From Aeromonas veronii (lineage in GTDB: Bacteria; Pseudomonadota; Gammaproteobacteria; Enterobacterales; Aeromonadaceae): a stretch of DNA of 64,000 nt. Below the pieces are notes generated by a model, which worked only from the letters and a program-made list of their open reading frames with translations, had not been told where the DNA came from and ran no database searches. Below, one piece after another: positions 60,691 to 64,000 of this stretch (positions within the stretch are counted from its first letter, which is position 1; the number at the start of each line of letters is the position of its first letter). A program made the translations under genes and the position numbers. The DNA lies in assembly GCA_041319085.1 (NCBI GenBank), contig CP101033.1, forward strand, positions 3,739,501-3,803,500, read 5' to 3'.

Positions 60691-61491
60691 ATGGACAATT
60701 GTTTGAACAATGACCTGATCACCATCTCCGATCTGACCTTCAGTCACGGAGATCGGCTGTTGTATGACGGGATCAACCTGACCATTCCTCGTGGCAAGGT
60801 GACCGCCGTCATGGGCCCGAGCGGCATCGGTAAAACCACCCTGCTGCGGCTGATCGGTGGCCAGCTCAAACCGGAGTCCGGTCACATTCTGTTTGACGGG
60901 GAAGATATCCCCACCCTCTCCCGTTCGCGCCTCTATGAAGTGCGCAAGCGGATGAGCATGCTGTTCCAGAGCGGCGCCCTGTTTACCGGCATGACGGTCT
61001 ACGACAACGTGGCCTTCCCGTTGCGGGAGCACTCCGGCCTGCCGGAGGAGTTGATCCACACCATCGTCATGATGAAGCTGCAGGCGGTGGGCTTGCGCGG
61101 CGCGGCGAAACTGATGCCCTCCGAGCTCTCCGGCGGCATGGCGCGTCGGGCGGCGCTGGCACGGGCCATCGCCCTAGACCCCGACCTCATCATGTATGAC
61201 GAGCCGTTCGTCGGGCAGGATCCCATCACCATGGCGGTGCTGGTCAAGCTGATTAAAGAGCTGAACAATGCCCTCGGCATCACCTCTGTCATCGTCACCC
61301 ACGATGTGAAAGAGGTGCTGAGCATCGCCGATTACGCCTACATCATCGCCAATCGCAAGGTGGTGGCGCACGGCACGCCGGATCAGCTGCGCGAGGAGCA
61401 CAATCCCGAAGTCGAGCAGTTCCTCAAAGGATTGCCCGATGGTCCTGTTCCGTTTCATTTTCCGGCAGGCGATCTGCTACAGGATCTCTGA
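60691..61491 (+). CDS. mlaF: Phospholipid ABC transporter ATPase MlaF
   Basis: 266 residues (E. coli 269). Walker [19 protein letters not shown] near 40, signature [16 protein letters not shown] near 145 and Walker [14 protein letters not shown] near 165; FVGQDP is typical for Mla-type ATPases. It drives the MlaFEDB complex that keeps outer leaflet asymmetry. ATG 60691 is used; a TTG four codons later is also possible. Confidence 0.96.
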   Translation: MDNCLNNDLITISDLTFSHGDRLLYDGINLTIPRGKVTAVMGPSGIGKTTLLRLIGGQLKPESGHILFDGEDIPTLSRSRLYEVRKRMSMLFQSGALFTGMTVYDNVAFPLREHSGLPEELIHTIVMMKLQAVGLRGAAKLMPSELSGGMARRAALARAIALDPDLIMYDEPFVGQDPITMAVLVKLIKELNNALGITSVIVTHDVKEVLSIADYAYIIANRKVVAHGTPDQLREEHNPEVEQFLKGLPDGPVPFHFPAGDLLQDL

Positions 61492-62270
61492 TGTTGATAA
61501 GTCAAATAAGCAAGCTGGGGCGGGTCGGAGTGCGGTTTATCAGCTCCATCGGTCGCGCCTCCATCATGTTGTTTCATGCGTTGGCGGGCAAACCCGAGCC
61601 GCGCAAGCACTTCCCGCTGCTGATCCAGCAGCTCTATGTGGTGGGCGTGCAGTCGGTGGCCATCATTCTGGTCTCCGGCCTGTTCATCGGCATGGTGCTC
61701 TCGTTGCAGGGTTACAACGTATTGAAGGATTTCGGCGCCGAGCAGAGTCTGGGTCCGCTGGTCTCCCTCTCCCTGCTGCGGGAACTGGGGCCGGTGGTCA
61801 CTGCGCTGTTGTTTGCCGGCCGTGCCGGTTCGGCCCTGACCGCTGAAATTGGCCTGATGAAGGCCACCGAGCAGCTTTCGAGCCTCGAGATGATGGCGGT
61901 CGACCCGCTGCGCCGGGTGGTGGCTCCCCGTTTCTGGGCTGGGGTCATCAGCATGCCGCTGCTGGCCTTTATGTTCAGCCTGATCGGCATCTTCGGCGGC
62001 AAGCTGGTCGGCGTGGATTGGCTCGGCGTGGACGAAGGGGGCTTCTGGTCTGCCATGCAGGCCTCAGTTGACTGGGGTGAAGACATCATGCAGGGCGCCA
62101 TCAAGAGCCTGATTTTCGCCCTGGTGGTCACCTGGATTGCGCTCTTTAACGGCTATGATGCCAAGCCGACCTCGGCCGGGATCAGTCAGGCCACGACCCG
62201 TACCGTGGTCCACTCATCCCTCGCCGTGCTCGGCCTGGATTTTATACTCACAGCAGTCATGTTTGGATAA
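61491..62270 (+). CDS. mlaE: Phospholipid ABC transporter permease MlaE
   Basis: 259 residues (E. coli 260). MlaE permease family with about five membrane helices; [26 protein letters not shown] near 95-122 is the family signature. Its start overlaps the mlaF stop (TGATG). Confidence 0.97.
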   Translation: MLISQISKLGRVGVRFISSIGRASIMLFHALAGKPEPRKHFPLLIQQLYVVGVQSVAIILVSGLFIGMVLSLQGYNVLKDFGAEQSLGPLVSLSLLRELGPVVTALLFAGRAGSALTAEIGLMKATEQLSSLEMMAVDPLRRVVAPRFWAGVISMPLLAFMFSLIGIFGGKLVGVDWLGVDEGGFWSAMQASVDWGEDIMQGAIKSLIFALVVTWIALFNGYDAKPTSAGISQATTRTVVHSSLAVLGLDFILTAVMFG

Positions 62271-62277
62271 GGTAAAG

Positions 62278-62775
62278 ATGAAGTTCAGCAAAGTAGAATT
62301 CCTGGTCGGCATCTTCATGCTGGCTGGCATCGGTGCCATTCTGGCGCTGGCCCTGCAAGTGGCCGGTTTGAGCTTCAAACCGGAAGGAGAAACCTATACC
62401 CTGCGCGCGCATTTCGATAATATCGGCGGCCTGAAAGTCCGTTCACCGGTCAAGGTCGGCGGCGTGGTGGTGGGTCGGGTCAGCGACATCGTACTGGCCC
62501 CGAAAACCCAGGTGCCCGAAGTCACCCTGATGATGCAAAAGAGCGCTGGCGAGTTTGCCGATACCAGCACCCTCTCCATCCTCACCTCCGGTCTGCTCGG
62601 CGAGCAGTACATCGGCCTGACCCCCGGCTTCAGCGATGAGGAGATGGGTACCGCCATGCTCAAGGACGGTGACCTGATTGAAGACACCAAATCCGCCATC
62701 GTGCTGGAAGATCTGATTGGCAAGTTCCTCTACAGCCAATCCTCCGACAGCAAATCAGACAGCAAGAAGGAGTAA
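62278..62775 (+). CDS. mlaD: Phospholipid transport MCE-domain protein MlaD
   Basis: 165 residues. N-terminal membrane helix (about 7-27) and one MCE domain (about 38-118) with DNIGGLKVRSPVKVGGVVVG. The C-terminal tail is Ser/Lys/Asp-rich. It forms the hexameric periplasmic ring of the Mla complex. ATG 62278, 7 bp after mlaE, chosen by the MKFSKVEFLVGIFML start. Confidence 0.96.
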   Translation: MKFSKVEFLVGIFMLAGIGAILALALQVAGLSFKPEGETYTLRAHFDNIGGLKVRSPVKVGGVVVGRVSDIVLAPKTQVPEVTLMMQKSAGEFADTSTLSILTSGLLGEQYIGLTPGFSDEEMGTAMLKDGDLIEDTKSAIVLEDLIGKFLYSQSSDSKSDSKKE

Positions 62776-62777
62776 CC

Positions 62778-63407
62778 ATGTTCAAGAAAATCGCCCTGCT
62801 GCTGGGTCTGATGACCAGCATGCTGTTTTCCCTGACCGCGCAAGCCACCGATGCCACCGATCCCTATGCGCTGGTGGATCAGGCGGCCAAGCAGACCTTC
62901 GCCCGCCTGAAGGCCGATCAGGCCCAGGTGAAGAGCAATCCGGATCACCTGCGTGTGATCATCCGCGAAGAGCTGCTACCCTATGTGGACAACCGCTTCG
63001 CCGCCTACAAGGTGCTCGGCAACCAGATTAAAGAGACCACCGAAGCGCAGCGCAATGCCTTCGTCGAGGTGTTCACCGAGTACATGGTGAGCTCCTACGC
63101 CGATGCGCTGGCCCATTTTGACAAGCAGACCGTCAAGGTTGAGCCAGGCAAAGCCCCGAACGGCAACATCACCGCCGTCAACGTCAGCGTGAAAGAGGCC
63201 GGTAAGCCGGACATCTTCCTCGAGTTCAAGCTGCGCAAGAACAGCAAGAGCGGCGAGTGGAAAGCCTTCGACATGGTAGCCGAGGGGATCAGCCTGCTCT
63301 CCGCCAAACAGAGCGAGCTGGGTGGCCTCATTCGCCAGAACGGCATCGATGCGGTGATCACCCAGTTGCGCGAACACAACGCCAAGCCGCTGGTACTCAA
63401 GAAATGA
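62778..63407 (+). CDS. mlaC: Periplasmic phospholipid-binding protein MlaC
   Basis: 209 residues (E. coli 211). Signal peptide ending SLTAQA near residue 23, then the Tol-Tol-type MlaC fold with LLPYVDNRFAAYKVLG. It shuttles phospholipid between MlaA and the MlaFEDB complex. 2 bp after mlaD. Confidence 0.97.
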   Translation: MFKKIALLLGLMTSMLFSLTAQATDATDPYALVDQAAKQTFARLKADQAQVKSNPDHLRVIIREELLPYVDNRFAAYKVLGNQIKETTEAQRNAFVEVFTEYMVSSYADALAHFDKQTVKVEPGKAPNGNITAVNVSVKEAGKPDIFLEFKLRKNSKSGEWKAFDMVAEGISLLSAKQSELGGLIRQNGIDAVITQLREHNAKPLVLKK

Positions 63408-63676
63408 TCCTGAGCGGCGATCTGCAGGCGCCACAGGTCAATGACCTGTGGCAACGCCGCGCCGAATGGTGGCAGGACGACCAGCTCGATCTCGGTGGCG
63501 TCACCACCCTCGACTCGGCCGGACTGGCCCTGCTGGTCAAATGGGCCAAAGCCGTATTAGCGCGAGGCGCCACACCGCAACTGGTGGGCGCCTCCAGTGA
63601 TTTCTATACCCTGGCCAACCTCTACGGGGTGGCCGGGCTGTTGCAGTCAACCCCGCTCACAACTGAGGACACATAA
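63404..63676 (+). CDS. mlaB: STAS-domain protein MlaB
   Basis: 90 residues. STAS fold with [20 protein letters not shown] near 26-45, where the conserved Thr/Ser region contacts MlaF. It stabilises and activates the ATPase. Start overlaps the mlaC stop (ATGA). Confidence 0.95.
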   Translation: MILSGDLQAPQVNDLWQRRAEWWQDDQLDLGGVTTLDSAGLALLVKWAKAVLARGATPQLVGASSDFYTLANLYGVAGLLQSTPLTTEDT

Positions 63677-63933
63677 TGCAAGTCTCTGAAATTGAATCGA
63701 TACTCCTTGAGGCGCTGCCATTGTCCGAAGTCCATGTCAAAGGGGACGGTAGTCACTACCAAGTGATCGCCGTCGGTGACATGTTTGATGGCATGAGCCG
63801 GGTCAAGAAGCAGCAGGCCATCTATGCCCCGCTGATGGACAAGATCGCCAGCAACGCCATTCACGCCCTCTCCATCAAGGCGTTCACCGACGCCGAGTGG
63901 AAACGCGAACGTAAATTCCTATTGCCCTCCTGA
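63676..63933 (+). CDS. ibaG: BolA family iron-sulfur protein IbaG
   Basis: 85 residues (E. coli 84). BolA fold with [15 protein letters not shown] near 25-39 and the conserved His in [11 protein letters not shown] near 69-79. It binds [2Fe-2S] with monothiol glutaredoxin. Start overlaps the mlaB stop by one base; murA follows by 18 bp, the conserved order. Confidence 0.95.
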   Translation: MQVSEIESILLEALPLSEVHVKGDGSHYQVIAVGDMFDGMSRVKKQQAIYAPLMDKIASNAIHALSIKAFTDAEWKRERKFLLPS

Positions 63934-63951
63934 TTTGGTAACAAAGTAAAA

Positions 63952-64000
63952 ATGGACAAATTCAAAATCGATGGTCGTTGTACTCTCAACGGCGAAGTGA
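63952..64000 (+). CDS. murA: UDP-N-acetylglucosamine 1-carboxyvinyltransferase (partial, first 16 codons)
   Basis: Only MDKFKIDGRCTLNGEV is visible before the window ends. It matches the start of E. coli MurA (MDKFRVQGPTKLQGEV) at most conserved positions and has the expected neighbour ibaG. MurA starts peptidoglycan precursor synthesis and is the fosfomycin target. Confidence 0.88.
   Translation, partial: MDKFKIDGRCTLNGEV

Overview
This 64 kb window is a gene-dense stretch of a gammaproteobacterial chromosome, almost certainly Aeromonas. The evidence is a GC-rich sequence with strong GC-ending codon use, a complete tapABCD type IV pilus cluster in the Aeromonas arrangement, and protein sequences close to, but distinct from, their E. 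coli and Vibrio counterparts. No rRNA, tRNA, intact mobile element, CRISPR array or plasmid gene was seen. The only non-coding RNA gene is rnpB.

Layout. (1) 1-5.5 kb: aceF (partial), aceE and pdhR on the minus strand with a perfect PdhR-type operator, then ampD and a divergent membrane-anchored retropepsin-like protease. (2) 5.5-13.1 kb, plus strand: nadC, tapA-tapB-tapC-tapD (pilin, assembly ATPase, platform protein, prepilin peptidase), coaE, zapD, yacG. Tandem heptanucleotide and 16-bp repeats lie in the gaps around the tap genes, and the zapD-yacG junction carries a 97-bp-spaced partial duplication. (3) 13.1-17.4 kb: mutS, a short integrase-like fragment and a membrane acyltransferase. 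This block interrupts a gene order that otherwise follows the E. coli 2-3 minute region. (4) 17.5-38.8 kb, minus strand: mutT, secA, an M23 peptidase gene, then the division and cell wall (dcw) cluster read from its promoter as mraZ-rsmH-ftsL-ftsI-murE-murF-mraY-murD-ftsW-murG-murC-ftsQ-ftsA-ftsZ-lpxC. There is no ddl gene between murC and ftsQ. The mraZ promoter and three 10-bp-spaced MraZ boxes can be read directly. (5) 39.2-39.6 kb: rnpB. (6) 39.7-44.1 kb: rsmI, divergent from lpoA-yraN-diaA-dolP. (7) 44.1-49 kb, minus strand: sspB-sspA, petC-petB-petA (cytochrome bc1 complex), rpsI-rplM. (8) 49.2-53.5 kb: zapE, divergent from zapG, degQ and degS. (9) 53.7-60.5 kb, minus strand: kdsD-kdsC-lptC-lptA-lptB-rpoN-hpf-ptsN-rapZ-npr. 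(10) 60.7-64 kb, plus strand: mlaFEDCB, ibaG and the first codons of murA.

Functional themes. The window is dominated by envelope biogenesis: peptidoglycan precursor synthesis and septation, lipid A (lpxC), KDO supply (kdsD, kdsC), LPS transport (lptC, lptA, lptB), phospholipid trafficking (mla), periplasmic proteases (degQ, degS) and peptidoglycan recycling (ampD). Nitrogen-PTS and sigma-54 control (rpoN, ptsN, npr, rapZ) and respiration (pyruvate dehydrogenase, bc1) make up most of the rest.

I did not find a new biological system. The points most worth a second look are the three period-7 tandem repeats and their shared flanking module, the yacG 5-prime duplication, the mutS/acyltransferase/integrase-fragment block at the mutT-yacG junction, the repeat-like variable half of TapA, and several non-ATG starts (mutS, murE, mraZ, ftsQ). 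Comparisons with E. coli are from memory, and no database search was possible.
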